Shown one piece after another: positions 26,057 to 33,924 of a stretch of 37,450 nt of DNA. Numbering within the stretch: the first letter of the stretch is position 1; the number at the start of each line of letters is the position of its first letter. The notes beneath the pieces are model-generated. The model was not told the DNA's origin and did not search any database. It saw nothing but the letters and a program-made list of their open reading frames with translations. The position numbers were made by a program, and so were the translations under genes. This DNA comes from an uncultured bacterium (GTDB taxonomy: Bacteria; Verrucomicrobiota; Kiritimatiellia; CAIKKV01; CAITUY01), in contig CAITUY010000146.1 of the NCBI GenBank assembly GCA_903895695.1, positions 1 to 37,450 of the forward strand, read 5' to 3'.

Positions 26057-26716
26057 TTGCTGCAGTTCGAACGCCAGGCGTGGGAGCAGGGCGTCGCCCG
26101 CCTGGCCGGGGTCGATGAAGCCGGCCGTGGCCCCCTGGCAGGTCCCGTCGTGGCGGCCGCCGTCGTCTTTGAACGCGCTTTCCTCGAAGCCGAGCAGCAC
26201 CGTTTGCTGCGCGATGTTGACGACTCCAAGACGTTGACCGAACCCCAGAGGGATTCCGCATTTGTTCTCCTGACCGAACGCTGTCCCATGGCGATGGGCG
26301 TGGGACTTGCCGACGTCGCGGAAATCGATTCCCTCAATATCTTGCGGGCCACGCATCTCGCCATGGCCCGGGCCTTGAATGCCCTGCCGGTGCTCCCTGA
26401 GTTGGCGCTCGTCGATGGCCTGGCCGTGCCGGGGTTGCCCTGCCCATCACAGGCGATCGTCCGCGGGGATGCGCGCAGCCTCATCATTGCGGCGGCCAGC
26501 ATCATTGCCAAGGTTACGCGCGACCGCCTGATGCGGGACCTGGATCGGGAATACCCCGTCTACGGCTTTGCCCAGCACAAGGGCTACGGAACCCGGGCCC
26601 ACATGCAGGCCCTGCTGCAACACGGTCCCTGTCCGGCCCACCGGCGGTCCTTTCGGCCCGTACGGGATGCGCTGGGTATCCGGGCGGCGGGCGGTGGAGC
26701 GGCTGGCGCGGGATGA
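26057..26716 (+). CDS. rnhB: Ribonuclease HII
   Basis: Removes ribonucleotides and RNA from RNA/DNA hybrids. The 219-residue protein has the catalytic GVDEAGRGPLAGPVV (D20, E21), a DDSKTL segment near 55, LVDG near 116 (third acidic residue) and ASIIAKVTRDRLM with KGYGTRAH near the end. Translation is set at TTG 26057 with GAGGA upstream, because the first conserved strand lies only about 17 residues downstream. The stop overlaps yraN (ATGA). This rplS-rnhB-yraN order is common in bacteria. Confidence 0.94.
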   Translation: MLQFERQAWEQGVARLAGVDEAGRGPLAGPVVAAAVVFERAFLEAEQHRLLRDVDDSKTLTEPQRDSAFVLLTERCPMAMGVGLADVAEIDSLNILRATHLAMARALNALPVLPELALVDGLAVPGLPCPSQAIVRGDARSLIIAAASIIAKVTRDRLMRDLDREYPVYGFAQHKGYGTRAHMQALLQHGPCPAHRRSFRPVRDALGIRAAGGGAAGAG

Positions 26717-27117
26717 GGCTCGCCTTGCCATTCCATTTGCGCACGGGCGTCTGGGGCGAGACGCAGGCGGAGCTTTTCCTCAAGGCGAAAGGGTATCGAA
26801 TCCTGGGCCGTCGCGTGCGGGTGACGGCGCGGGACGAACTGGACCTGGTGGCGCGCGACGGCGAGGTGCTCGTGTTTGTCGAGGTCAAGACGCGCAAGAC
26901 GGAAACCTTTGGGGCGCCGCTGGCGGCGGTAGACCGGGCCAAGCGGCACACCGTATCGCGGGCGGCCGTGCGGTATCTGCAGCGGGTTCGGTACCCCAAG
27001 GTTTACATCCGGTTCGACGTGGTTGAAGTCATCGGGCAGGACGGCGACGCCAACCCGGTCGTCCGCCACATCGAGAACGCCTTCACGCTCGACCCGCAAT
27101 ATCGATTGCCGATCTGA
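26713..27117 (+). CDS. yraN: YraN/UPF0102 family nuclease-fold protein
   Basis: A 134-residue protein with the PD-(D/E)XK-like core of the UPF0102 family: GVWGETQAELFLKAKGYRIL, RDELDLVARDG (D44) and VLVFVEVKTR (E57, K59). Family members are small putative Holliday-junction-resolvase-like nucleases of uncertain role. The ATGA overlap with rnhB indicates co-translation. It is the last protein gene of the operon; the tRNA promoter begins seven bases after its stop codon. Confidence 0.92.
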   Translation: MRLALPFHLRTGVWGETQAELFLKAKGYRILGRRVRVTARDELDLVARDGEVLVFVEVKTRKTETFGAPLAAVDRAKRHTVSRAAVRYLQRVRYPKVYIRFDVVEVIGQDGDANPVVRHIENAFTLDPQYRLPI

Positions 27118-27123
27118 CCGGTG

Positions 27124-27153
27124 TTGACGCCTTCCGGGAAGATGGCGTATAGT
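27124..27153 (+). promoter_or_regulatory. Promoter of tRNA-Val
   Basis: TTGACG (27124-27129), 18 bases, TATAGT (27148-27153), placing the start of transcription about 15 bases before the mature tRNA. Both hexamers match consensus at five of six positions. Confidence 0.7.
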
Positions 27154-27175
27154 CCCACCGTTTTTCCGACCCCTC

Positions 27176-27252
27176 GGGCGATTAGCTCAGTTGGTTAGAG
27201 CACTACCTTGACATGGTAGGGGTCACAGGTTCGAGTCCTGTATCGCCCACCA
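27176..27252 (+). tRNA. tRNA-Val (anticodon GAC)
   Basis: A complete cloverleaf: acceptor GGGCGAT / ATCGCCC, D arm GCTC / GAGC, anticodon stem CTACC / GGTAG with loop TTGACAT (anticodon GAC, positions 27210-27212), T arm ACAGG-TTCGAGT-CCTGT, and an encoded ACCA tail. It reads valine GUC/GUU codons. It stands at the junction between the core operon and the atypical region, a classic integration target. Confidence 0.96.
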
Positions 27253-27262
27253 CGACCAAATT

Positions 27263-27296
27263 TGGGCGGCATCTCAACGGAGCCGCCCATTTTTTT
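27263..27296 (+). terminator. Rho-independent terminator of tRNA-Val
   Basis: An 8-bp stem TGGGCGGC / GCCGCCCA with an 11-base loop, followed by seven T, ten bases after the tRNA. Confidence 0.88.
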
Positions 27297-27324
27297 CCCA
27301 AAATCCCAACAAACCGCCCACTCT

Positions 27325-27341
27325 TTTCCCGAATCGGGAAA
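27325..27341. repeat. Perfect 17-base palindrome
   Basis: TTTCCCGA-A-TCGGGAAA, an eight-base inverted repeat around one base, 73 bases after the tRNA. It could be a protein-binding site. No terminator-like T run follows. Confidence 0.6.
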
Positions 27342-27381
27342 GACTTGGGCGTCGAGGGTATTCCTGAGCATTTTCGATAAC

Positions 27382-27415
27382 TGGACGATTCATTGGACGA
27401 TTCATTGGACGATTC
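27382..27415. repeat. Tandem repeat, unit TGGACGATTCAT, 2.8 copies
   Basis: Two exact 12-base copies and a third of 10 bases in direct orientation, starting about 130 bases downstream of the tRNA. In the position where integration or replication-control repeats are often found; function unknown. Confidence 0.75.
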
Positions 27416-28038
27416 GAGGTGCGGTCCTTGTTGCAGGTTCAGAGGGGCGACGGTGCCATCCGAGCGTGCTTTTGGGAGTCCATCCGGTGCGGCGTGGCTG
27501 GCTCGGACCGCGAAGAATGGGGTCGCGACATTCTGGAGGGGCAGGGGAGTAATGCCCACACGTCAGGATCACGAGGCAATCCCGAAGCGTGGGCATCCGG
27601 CATACGGGTAGATGTGCAAGCCCCTCGCCGTGGGTCTGGTGATGCCGGCGACCTTCTTCGATCGAGTTCTTGAACTCGGTCAGCGGTCGTCCTTGAAGCG
27701 CCTGTTCAGCCCCGATAGAAAAGATCCCGGTCCCACAACACAGGGGGAAGCCAAGAGGGGGACTCAAGGCAGTCGTGAAGGGGACCGAGAGGGGACATGC
27801 TTACCACCGACATGTTGGCTCCACAAGAAGTATCCGCTAAAAGTGGTAGAGGCCAACGCGATTTCTTGACGCCGTTTCAGACATCGCCGCCCTTCCGTCG
27901 CTGAAGAGCATCCTGTGCATGTCCATGGTCCGGCGAATAATGCGGATGGACAGCGCCCATGACGGGGACTAGATTCACGACAACACGAAGCAGCATGTCA
28001 TTGACGGCAGGAAGCTCACGGCTGGGCGACCAACACAC

Positions 28039-28554
28039 ATGACGAACGACCTCATAGAGCCTGTCCTGGCAGCATTGGGTTCGAGTAACGACATGCAGTT
28101 CCCCGTCATCGTCTGTGACGGCGGTCCGATGTGGCCTTCCCTGGTGATGATGGCGTGGATGCTGTTGGTTATCGCTGCTCCGTTGCTCAGTCTTGTTCTG
28201 TGTATCCGGGCATGGCGGCGTCATAAGCGTGGACAGACTGCGCCATTCACGAGGCGCGTCATGCTTGTCGCTAGCCTCTTGACGGTCACGACAACCGGCA
28301 TTCATGTACTCGTAGGGCTCAGGGAGGCATTCTTTCTTGCAGGGACCAGCGTGATGGGAGCGGCGCAGAAGGCCATGATCTCAATGGTCGTGGCTAACGA
28401 GTGTACCATCCTGATGATCGGGTGTACTGCCTGTTCGGTCTGCCTGCTTTGTGCCCTGGTCCTTCCGGTGACGAAGCCAAGCAAGGGCCATGCCGACCAA
28501 GCCTCGGATGCAGCACAGAAAGTCGCCTCAAGCACGGATTCGAGGTGCAACTGA
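28039..28554 (+). CDS. Small membrane protein of unknown function
   Basis: A 171-residue protein with three hydrophobic segments (about residues 33-57, 74-97 and 121-144) separated by basic loops (RAWRRHKRGQ after the first) and a polar tail. The layout of three helices with one large N-terminal hydrophobic helix recalls short MotA/TolQ/ExbB-like proteins, but no signature is strong enough to name it. No good ribosome-binding site precedes the ATG at 28039; starts at 28093 or 28129 are possible. It is 27 bases upstream of a DUF4234 gene and is probably co-transcribed with it. Confidence 0.45.
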   Translation: MTNDLIEPVLAALGSSNDMQFPVIVCDGGPMWPSLVMMAWMLLVIAAPLLSLVLCIRAWRRHKRGQTAPFTRRVMLVASLLTVTTTGIHVLVGLREAFFLAGTSVMGAAQKAMISMVVANECTILMIGCTACSVCLLCALVLPVTKPSKGHADQASDAAQKVASSTDSRCN

Positions 28555-28581
28555 GGGTGAACGACTGGCAAGGGGAAATTG

Positions 28582-29016
28582 ATGAAAGGAGAGAACATCG
28601 ATCACTTCCCGGTGCAGAGCGTATGGGGAATGATCGGCTTGTCGCTAGTCACGCTCACGTTCTACTTCCCGTTCTGGCTGCGGAAGACCTCCCGTGTCGT
28701 CAACGCTCTATTGCCTTCGAACCCCATCGGCACATGGTTCTTTCCCGCAAGCATCATACTGACGGCGCTCAACTTCGGAATGATCATCCCCGAAATACTC
28801 ACCGACGACAATCCCACCCTCATGGCGATCAGCAAACTCCTCAACCGGCTCGATACCGTCCTCGTACTTGTGTGGGTATTCAAGATCCGGAACAGGATGC
28901 ACGTGATCTTGGAGGCCGAGAAGAAGACGCCTCTCTGGTTCAACGCCTTCTGGACGTTCTTCTTCCAGGTGTTCTACATCCAGTTTCGAATTAATACGTT
29001 GAAGACAGCCGTTTGA
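28582..29016 (+). CDS. DUF4234-like membrane protein
   Basis: A 144-residue protein with the layout of DUF4234: a first helix SVWGMIGLSLVTLTFYFPFW near residues 13-32, then LRKTSRVVNALLP, a second helix about 50-72, a third near 92-102 and a final FFFQVFYIQFRIN, which is the typical YLQYRIN ending. The family is found in membrane proteins of unknown role. The ATG at 28582 is preceded by AGGGGAA. It lies between two other small genes of the 28-33 kb cluster. Confidence 0.65.
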   Translation: MKGENIDHFPVQSVWGMIGLSLVTLTFYFPFWLRKTSRVVNALLPSNPIGTWFFPASIILTALNFGMIIPEILTDDNPTLMAISKLLNRLDTVLVLVWVFKIRNRMHVILEAEKKTPLWFNAFWTFFFQVFYIQFRINTLKTAV

Positions 29017-29055
29017 TCGTCATCGTTCAGGGCACAAACGGCAGCGGACGCAGGG

Positions 29056-29673
29056 ATGAAGCACTGCGCAAACTGTAGGTCGACCATCATATTCGGTGGC
29101 AAGCGCCAGGGGGACCTCTGGTTCTGCGATGACGGTTGTGCCGAGCAGGGGCGACTGATCGCCATCGCGGGAAGCGTACCGGATGGATTGGCACGCACGA
29201 TGGCAGCCAATACCCATGCCTCCGCGTGTCCAATCTGCGGCCGTCAGGGACCGGTCGACGTTCACGTATCGCATCGGACGTGGTCCCTTGGGTACAAGGC
29301 ATCGGTCTGGACAAAAGAGCAGGTGTCCTGTCGCCGTTGTGGGATCAGGGCGCAACTGCGTAGCATCGCGTTCTCAGGCGTGTGTGGCTGGTGGGGACCG
29401 AAGGGGTTCATTCTGGTGCCGATTCAGATCGTCCGTAATGTGTATGCCATATTCCATTCCCCTGCCCCGGACCATCCATCAGAATGCCTCGTCAGTTCGG
29501 TCAGAATGGACGTTGCGAATGCCTTTGTCGCCAAACAACGAGGACGTTCGCATTGCCCTACGTGCGGGTCGGTGTATGAGCTGGCAGACTATCGTCCCGA
29601 TGCCGAGCACATCTTCTGCTCAGCCTGCAAAGCCGAATTAGCGAGGGCAGGCGTTCAACCAGAAGGTGTCTAA
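29056..29673 (+). CDS. Zinc-ribbon protein with a hydrophobic segment
   Basis: A 205-residue protein with several CxxC/CxxxC knuckles: C4/C7 with C24/C28, C58/C61 with C92/C95, and C167/C170 with C188/C191, that is, three probable zinc sites. Between them lies GPVDVHVSHRTWS and a hydrophobic FSGVCGWWGPKGFILVPIQI segment at about 105-126. I recognise this pattern (GPVDVHxSHxxWS...CRxC...GWWGxPxGxxxTPxQixRN) as a recurrent protein family annotated as hypothetical. It may associate with a membrane. The start at 29056 is the first ATG before C4; the upstream ribosome-binding site is weak. Confidence 0.6.
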   Translation: MKHCANCRSTIIFGGKRQGDLWFCDDGCAEQGRLIAIAGSVPDGLARTMAANTHASACPICGRQGPVDVHVSHRTWSLGYKASVWTKEQVSCRRCGIRAQLRSIAFSGVCGWWGPKGFILVPIQIVRNVYAIFHSPAPDHPSECLVSSVRMDVANAFVAKQRGRSHCPTCGSVYELADYRPDAEHIFCSACKAELARAGVQPEGV

Positions 29674-29842
29674 CGCTTACCTGAGGCGGGCACTGGCGAA
29701 AATGCGGATGGACTACCCGGATTCCCCGGCTGTACAGTCACCCCATCAGCGGATGGCCGTGTGGCTGTGGGCAAGTGTCTCACGGGGGCCTCACGGGTGG
29801 ACGAAATCACGACATCGAACTGGCAGGCTTTCCGGGAAATCT

Positions 29843-30430
29843 ATGGCTACAGGATCTCAGCCGAACACGGACCGCACACCCGGGGCCTTAGCGCACCTCC
29901 CCTGGGCGTTGACTCTCGCCCTCGGGATCGCCTTCGCCGCCTCCTATATCCACCTACAGAGTAGGACACAGAGTGTGGTGATCGAGGTCGCTCGTCTTGA
30001 ACAAGCGAAGGCCCATCTCCAAAGCAGTCTCATCAAGGCGCAGTATGACTTCGCCGCGAGTGTGACCCGAGTCTACCCAGGGCTTGAGTACAGTGCTATT
30101 AGGAAGATGTTCTTTGCCTACACGATGGACCCAGCAATACCGCAGGTTGTCGCAATGCCTGCCGCCGCCGATGTTGCTGCTCTGCGCGCTCAGCGAGACC
30201 AGTTGTCTGTCGAAGTCAGGCGCTTGTCAGAGATACACGCGATAGAGCAACGATATGCTGATACCCTGTTTGCCGAGTTCAATAGCAGATACGGCTCTTC
30301 GACGCCGATGAACCTGTGTGTTACGTTTGTGCTCGGCTGTGTATCAAGCATCGCCGCCACGGCTCTATGGCAAAGATTGCGCGACTACGTTAAGGCCAGG
30401 CGAAAACGGACCCAACAACGGAGCGGATGA
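29843..30430 (+). CDS. Membrane-anchored coiled-coil protein of unknown function
   Basis: The 195-residue reading from the ATG at 29843 has an N-terminal helix (about residues 18-36, LPWALTLALGIAFAASYIHL), a long periplasm-sized or cytoplasmic region with heptad-like helices (VARLEQAKAHLQSSL; LRAQRDQLSVEVRRLSEI) and a C-terminal helix (NLCVTFVLGCVSSIAATALW) followed by a very basic tail. The frame stays open back to GTG 29666, overlapping the zinc-ribbon gene by a few bases, and that longer form cannot be excluded; the added residues look little like a folded domain. It ends just before the PD-(D/E)XK gene. Confidence 0.5.
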   Translation: MATGSQPNTDRTPGALAHLPWALTLALGIAFAASYIHLQSRTQSVVIEVARLEQAKAHLQSSLIKAQYDFAASVTRVYPGLEYSAIRKMFFAYTMDPAIPQVVAMPAAADVAALRAQRDQLSVEVRRLSEIHAIEQRYADTLFAEFNSRYGSSTPMNLCVTFVLGCVSSIAATALWQRLRDYVKARRKRTQQRSG

Positions 30431-30489
30431 CAGCACGAAGCCCGCGAACTGGATCAAGCAACTTGCCGGTGCCCAATCAGGAAGGTGAC

Positions 30490-31122
30490 ATGAACTGGAC
30501 CGACTACTTCTCGATGATGGAAGACTGGAAGGAACTTCCAGCATACAGAGCCGAGCCACGCATCGACAGCCTGATCGGCTTCTACCTGCCGGATATGCTC
30601 GCCGACTTCTGCGGCGAGAAGATGACCGGGATCATCCCTGAACTCCCACTCCGGTTGGGTACGCTCAAGCCGGACCTCAACGAGAAGACCTACGCCGACA
30701 AGTCCTACAAGGTGGACTTCTACCTTCTTGGCGCGTCAGGCACGCACTACTTCGTCGAGTTCAAGACGGACTCTGGCTCCCGCAGGGACGCCCAAGACGC
30801 CTATCTCGACGAAGCCAAGCAGGCTGGCATGGCGGCGGTCGTCAACGGCATCCTTCGGATCGCCTCGGTGAGTTCGTATAAGAAGAAGTATGGACACCTG
30901 CTGGCAAAGCTGCTGGGGCTTGGCCTGATCTACAGGGACGACCGGTTCGCCGGCAAGGCTGGCACGATAGAGATCGTATACGTACAACCCCGACGCAAAG
31001 AGGACGATCACGGCCGCGTCATCGACTTCCTATGGGTGTCGAAGTGGCTGACCGACAGGTTCGGGCAGAGCGACTTCGAGGCAGCCTTGGCGAAGGCCCT
31101 GGCACACTGGGCAATGGACTGA
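30490..31122 (+). CDS. PD-(D/E)XK-like nuclease-fold protein
   Basis: A 210-residue cytoplasmic protein. IIPELPLRLG (E51) followed by SYKVDFYLLG (D76) and YFVEFKTDSGSRRDAQ (E90-F-K92) has the order and spacing of the PD-(D/E)XK nuclease core: an acidic residue on helix 1, D on strand 2 and ExK on strand 3, then a helix with a conserved Q. DAYLDEAKQAG and KYGHLLAKLL follow. Function is inferred from the motif; the fold is also used by non-nuclease proteins. The ATG at 30490 is chosen because GGAAGGTGA lies upstream and the conserved sequence begins there. It precedes the short gene at 31131 and the deoxyhypusine synthase-like fusion gene. Confidence 0.6.
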   Translation: MNWTDYFSMMEDWKELPAYRAEPRIDSLIGFYLPDMLADFCGEKMTGIIPELPLRLGTLKPDLNEKTYADKSYKVDFYLLGASGTHYFVEFKTDSGSRRDAQDAYLDEAKQAGMAAVVNGILRIASVSSYKKKYGHLLAKLLGLGLIYRDDRFAGKAGTIEIVYVQPRRKEDDHGRVIDFLWVSKWLTDRFGQSDFEAALAKALAHWAMD

Positions 31123-31130
31123 GGACGAGC

Positions 31131-31256
31131 ATGCCCAGCATCAGGGACAGCGATAACGGATCGAAGCGCATTGTCGGTTACGACCCAGGCGGCAACGCCA
31201 ATCATAGAGTTGCCTGCCTGACGATGAGCACCAGCAAGGAGCTTGGGGACTACTGA
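31131..31256 (+). CDS. Short hypothetical protein with GYDPGGNANH motif
   Basis: A 41-codon frame beginning eight bases after the nuclease-like gene. The segment KRIVGYDPGGNANHRVACL looks like the first strand of an RNase H-like fold (GxDPG), so it may be the stranded N-terminus of a longer protein. Downstream sequence to 31322 has stops in all plausible continuations. It may be a genuine small protein or a remnant; no function is proposed. Confidence 0.35.
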   Translation: MPSIRDSDNGSKRIVGYDPGGNANHRVACLTMSTSKELGDY

Positions 31257-31322
31257 CTGTGCAAATACTTCGACCTACGGCCGAAGAAGTGACTACCGCG
31301 GGGGCATACGAAAGGCATATCG

Positions 31323-33335
31323 ATGGATAGCACCCATTGCAGCTACACCGACAAGAGAATCCACTCGATCTGGACGAAGGCTGAGAAACGCCTCGAACGG
31401 GTCGGCAAGGACGCAGACGGGGTGCTTTCTGGATGGGAGATAGTGGCCTTCGGCAAGTGGCTCGTTTCCGCGGCATTCTTGATCACCATGCAAAGGGGGT
31501 TCACTGCGACCTATACCCACAGGCAAGACGGGACCTGTGGGGATTTCGACCTGCCTACAATTGTGATCATCCTGCTCGCCTTCACTTTCGTCGCAGACTG
31601 TCTCAGGATGTACGTCCCCATGATATTTTGCTCAGGCATCATCCCGTCCCATCAAGACTCCAGGAGTCTTCGCATTCCACAGACACTCCTGATGCGGTTC
31701 TTTTTCATCGTCATTAGCTCCTTCTCGCTGTTCGTATGCCTCGCTGAATCGCTGCCGAGTGTCGCGACCTACTTTCTGCTGTTCTCGCTCTGCCAGCTGG
31801 TCGACCTTGTATGGTACCTGCCTCTCGCAGCGCATGACAAAGTCATCCATCGGGCCGTTCGCAAGTCCCACGTGGCAGTCCAGATCTACGTGCAAATGGC
31901 TCGCATCACCCATGCGTCGCGTTGGGCCATTGTGTCGTTTGCATCCATCTTCATGAGCAACGCGGCTGGAACTGGTCGTTTGAGGAAGCTCCCTGAGCAG
32001 GTAAATTCAATCCTCCAGACGCTGGATGATGCGAATAGGCGCTATCACGAGAACGTTGTGCTGCGGACGCAGGGCGCTGTGACCCGGCATGCTGCAGTCA
32101 TGTCGCGCATCAACAGCATGATCTCGGCAGTACAAAATGACAACCGTTTCGCCCTAATAGCGATCTTCGACTTCATCATTTGCTTCGGAGTAGCTCTTGC
32201 CGCGAGGTGCGTCTCTCCCGCTTGGACTTCTTCCCTCTTGAGTGCAGGGCTAATCCTCCACTGGGGGAACATCATCTGGGACTATTCCCGGAATGGCAGC
32301 GAGTACCTGCGTATGGTGGCATTTGCTTTTGGGGATGAGCGTCATTCGACAACTAGACCAGTCCCCTCGGCTGCCACCGTGCGCAGGAGCACCACCGACA
32401 GGTTAGACCAAACCGACGACTCCACAGGTATGGGCATTCTCCTGCGGCGAGGATTCCAATCGACCCAGCTCGCACGGGGCATCGACCTGGTGCTGCAGGC
32501 GAGGAGGGACGGCGCGAGGATCGTGCTCTGTGTGACCGCGAATGTCATTTCTTCCGGTATGCGTGATCTGGTGACGGCCCTTTCGCAGCACAGGTGTATC
32601 GACGCAATAGTCACGTCGGGCGGAGGAATCGAGGAAGACATCATTAAGACATTCGGAGAATTCACGCCGGGAGAGTTCGCACGCCCATCCGAACAGGGCG
32701 GCGGCACGGATGACTATTCAATTGGCAATATAGTTGCACCTAGAACGGCGTATGCTCAGTTCGATTCCTGGTTGCAGGCAACATTCCCGACTCTGGACTG
32801 TCGGGACTCACCGGTCACCCCAGGCTCCCTAGCCGTTGCCTTGGCCACAGCAAGAGGATCGGATGACTCATACTTGGTCTGGGCTGCACGGCACCGTATC
32901 AGGCTTGCTTGCCCTACACTTAGCGACGGTGCCCTTGGCGACTTTCTTGTCAGATGGAAAATGGACCACCCGGGGTTCATGGTTGATACGCTGAGAGAGC
33001 AAATGGAGTTCGGGGCGCTGTTGTCCTCGTGGCCGTGTATCTGTGGAATTGTAGTTGGTGGCGGCACAACGAAGCACTTTCTGTTGAATGCAGCGGTACC
33101 CCGCGGGGGTCTTGACAGCATCGTGCTGGTGACTACGGCGTCGCCTTTTGACGGATCGGATAGTGGCGAATCATTCGACGAGGCTAAGTCATGGGGTAAG
33201 CTTCAGCGTGGTGCGAAGCATGTCCTGATCCATGCGGAAGCCTCGCTGATCCTTCCCGCTCTTGTTGAGTTTGCTTTTGGGATCAGGGAGCGGGAAGCCC
33301 CGGCGGCCGCGCCTGTTGGTATGGACCGGCAGTGA
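31323..33335 (+). CDS. Membrane protein fused to a deoxyhypusine synthase-like domain
   Basis: A 670-residue fusion. Residues 40-325 hold about six hydrophobic segments (approximately 40-58, 79-103, 121-143, 147-168, 276-297, 303-321) with a long polar stretch at 215-275. Residues 370-655 match deoxyhypusine synthase (DHS), an NAD-dependent enzyme that in eukaryotes and archaea moves the aminobutyl group of spermidine to a lysine of eIF5A. Conserved: TANVISSG (405-412), TSGGGIEED (431-439), LSDGALGD (533-540), GGGTTKH (579-585), DGSDSG (610-615) and DEAKSWGK (619-626). Numbered against human DHS by a constant offset of 297 in the last part, H585, D610, E620, W624 and the active-site K626 are all kept. 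Bacteria lack eIF5A, so the substrate is unknown. Some bacterial homologues act on polyamines, e.g. as homospermidine synthases. Start from the first ATG with GAAAGG upstream. Confidence 0.8.
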   Translation: MDSTHCSYTDKRIHSIWTKAEKRLERVGKDADGVLSGWEIVAFGKWLVSAAFLITMQRGFTATYTHRQDGTCGDFDLPTIVIILLAFTFVADCLRMYVPMIFCSGIIPSHQDSRSLRIPQTLLMRFFFIVISSFSLFVCLAESLPSVATYFLLFSLCQLVDLVWYLPLAAHDKVIHRAVRKSHVAVQIYVQMARITHASRWAIVSFASIFMSNAAGTGRLRKLPEQVNSILQTLDDANRRYHENVVLRTQGAVTRHAAVMSRINSMISAVQNDNRFALIAIFDFIICFGVALAARCVSPAWTSSLLSAGLILHWGNIIWDYSRNGSEYLRMVAFAFGDERHSTTRPVPSAATVRRSTTDRLDQTDDSTGMGILLRRGFQSTQLARGIDLVLQARRDGARIVLCVTANVISSGMRDLVTALSQHRCIDAIVTSGGGIEEDIIKTFGEFTPGEFARPSEQGGGTDDYSIGNIVAPRTAYAQFDSWLQATFPTLDCRDSPVTPGSLAVALATARGSDDSYLVWAARHRIRLACPTLSDGALGDFLVRWKMDHPGFMVDTLREQMEFGALLSSWPCICGIVVGGGTTKHFLLNAAVPRGGLDSIVLVTTASPFDGSDSGESFDEAKSWGKLQRGAKHVLIHAEASLILPALVEFAFGIREREAPAAAPVGMDRQ

Positions 33336-33459
33336 GTCACCGCCACCGCATTGGCCTGCAGCCATGACTGACATTGAACGTGAGGGCGTGCCGGCTCATA
33401 CAGCATCCCGAGGTGGATGCGGACGGACGTGATTCGCGACTACCGCCTTCTAACACACG

Positions 33460-33924
33460 TTACCCCAGAGACCTGATACCGTTCAAGAGCTCGCAATCCC
33501 TGCACGCATTCCTCCCCGCTGGCGGTTGAGGTAGGTCATGGATCGCCTTCGCCCGTGCGAGCAGTGACGGCACTATCTCCCGGTCTCGTTCTAACGGCAG
33601 CAACTTTGCCCGGAACCCCATCTTGAACCCTTCGCCATCCACAAGGCCATCGGCACTCACGATGTCCGTCACTGTTTCGAAATGGATCAGACCCAGACCC
33701 ACCACCGGCCTTTGGTAGATTGTCTCGGCGATCATGGCGTAGCCGTTCAACTGGACCCGGTATATGGGCAGCAGGGCATTCTGGTTGCCCATGAGCTTCG
33801 CCGTCTTGTAGTCCTCCAATAATCCTTCTTCTCGTCCGGCATTCTCTTGATTGCCGATTTGCCGCCCCGATTCGCTTCCTTCGTTCTGAAATATATCTCT
33901 GTCGTTTCCGTATTCTGCCCTCAT
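33460..33924 (-). pseudogene. C-terminal remnant of a PD-(D/E)XK (Cas4/RecB-like) nuclease
   Basis: On the minus strand the frame holds LLEDYKTAKLMGNQNALLPI with the D-x-K of the nuclease active site, VQLNGYAMIAE (the usual Q-x-x-x-Y helix) and a C-terminal ACRDCELLNG with cysteines such as those of iron-sulfur nucleases. The expected N-terminal half, including the first catalytic residues and any iron-sulfur cysteines, is missing: beyond about 33850 the frame has no family-like sequence. It overlaps the first copy of the repeated island promoter, which probably belongs to the module that replaced the N-terminus. The stop is at 33462-33460. Confidence 0.5.

Larger units (their letters stand above)
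27297..28038. other. 740-base stretch with no supportable gene
   Basis: Several open frames exist on both strands, but none has recognisable domains, a convincing ribosome-binding site or protein-like composition. One minus-strand frame runs through the tRNA gene and is clearly spurious. A plus-strand stretch at about 27470-27550 encodes an AAKNGVATF-like string in one frame. From memory this recurs as spurious translation in Verrucomicrobia-like genomes, so it may be a dispersed intergenic repeat. A perfect palindrome and a tandem repeat are listed separately. Confidence 0.5.

Noticed and set aside
27382..27415. CRISPR-like direct repeats
   Set aside because: Units are 12 bases and directly adjacent without spacers, so this is a simple tandem repeat.
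27203..27559. 118-codon minus-strand frame ending DTGLEPVTPTMSR
   Set aside because: It runs antisense through tRNA-Val; this C-terminal string is a well-known artefact of translating tRNA genes.
27402..27767. 121-codon minus-strand frame downstream of the tRNA
   Set aside because: No ribosome-binding site, no protein-like pattern, and it covers the tandem repeat; kept as non-coding.
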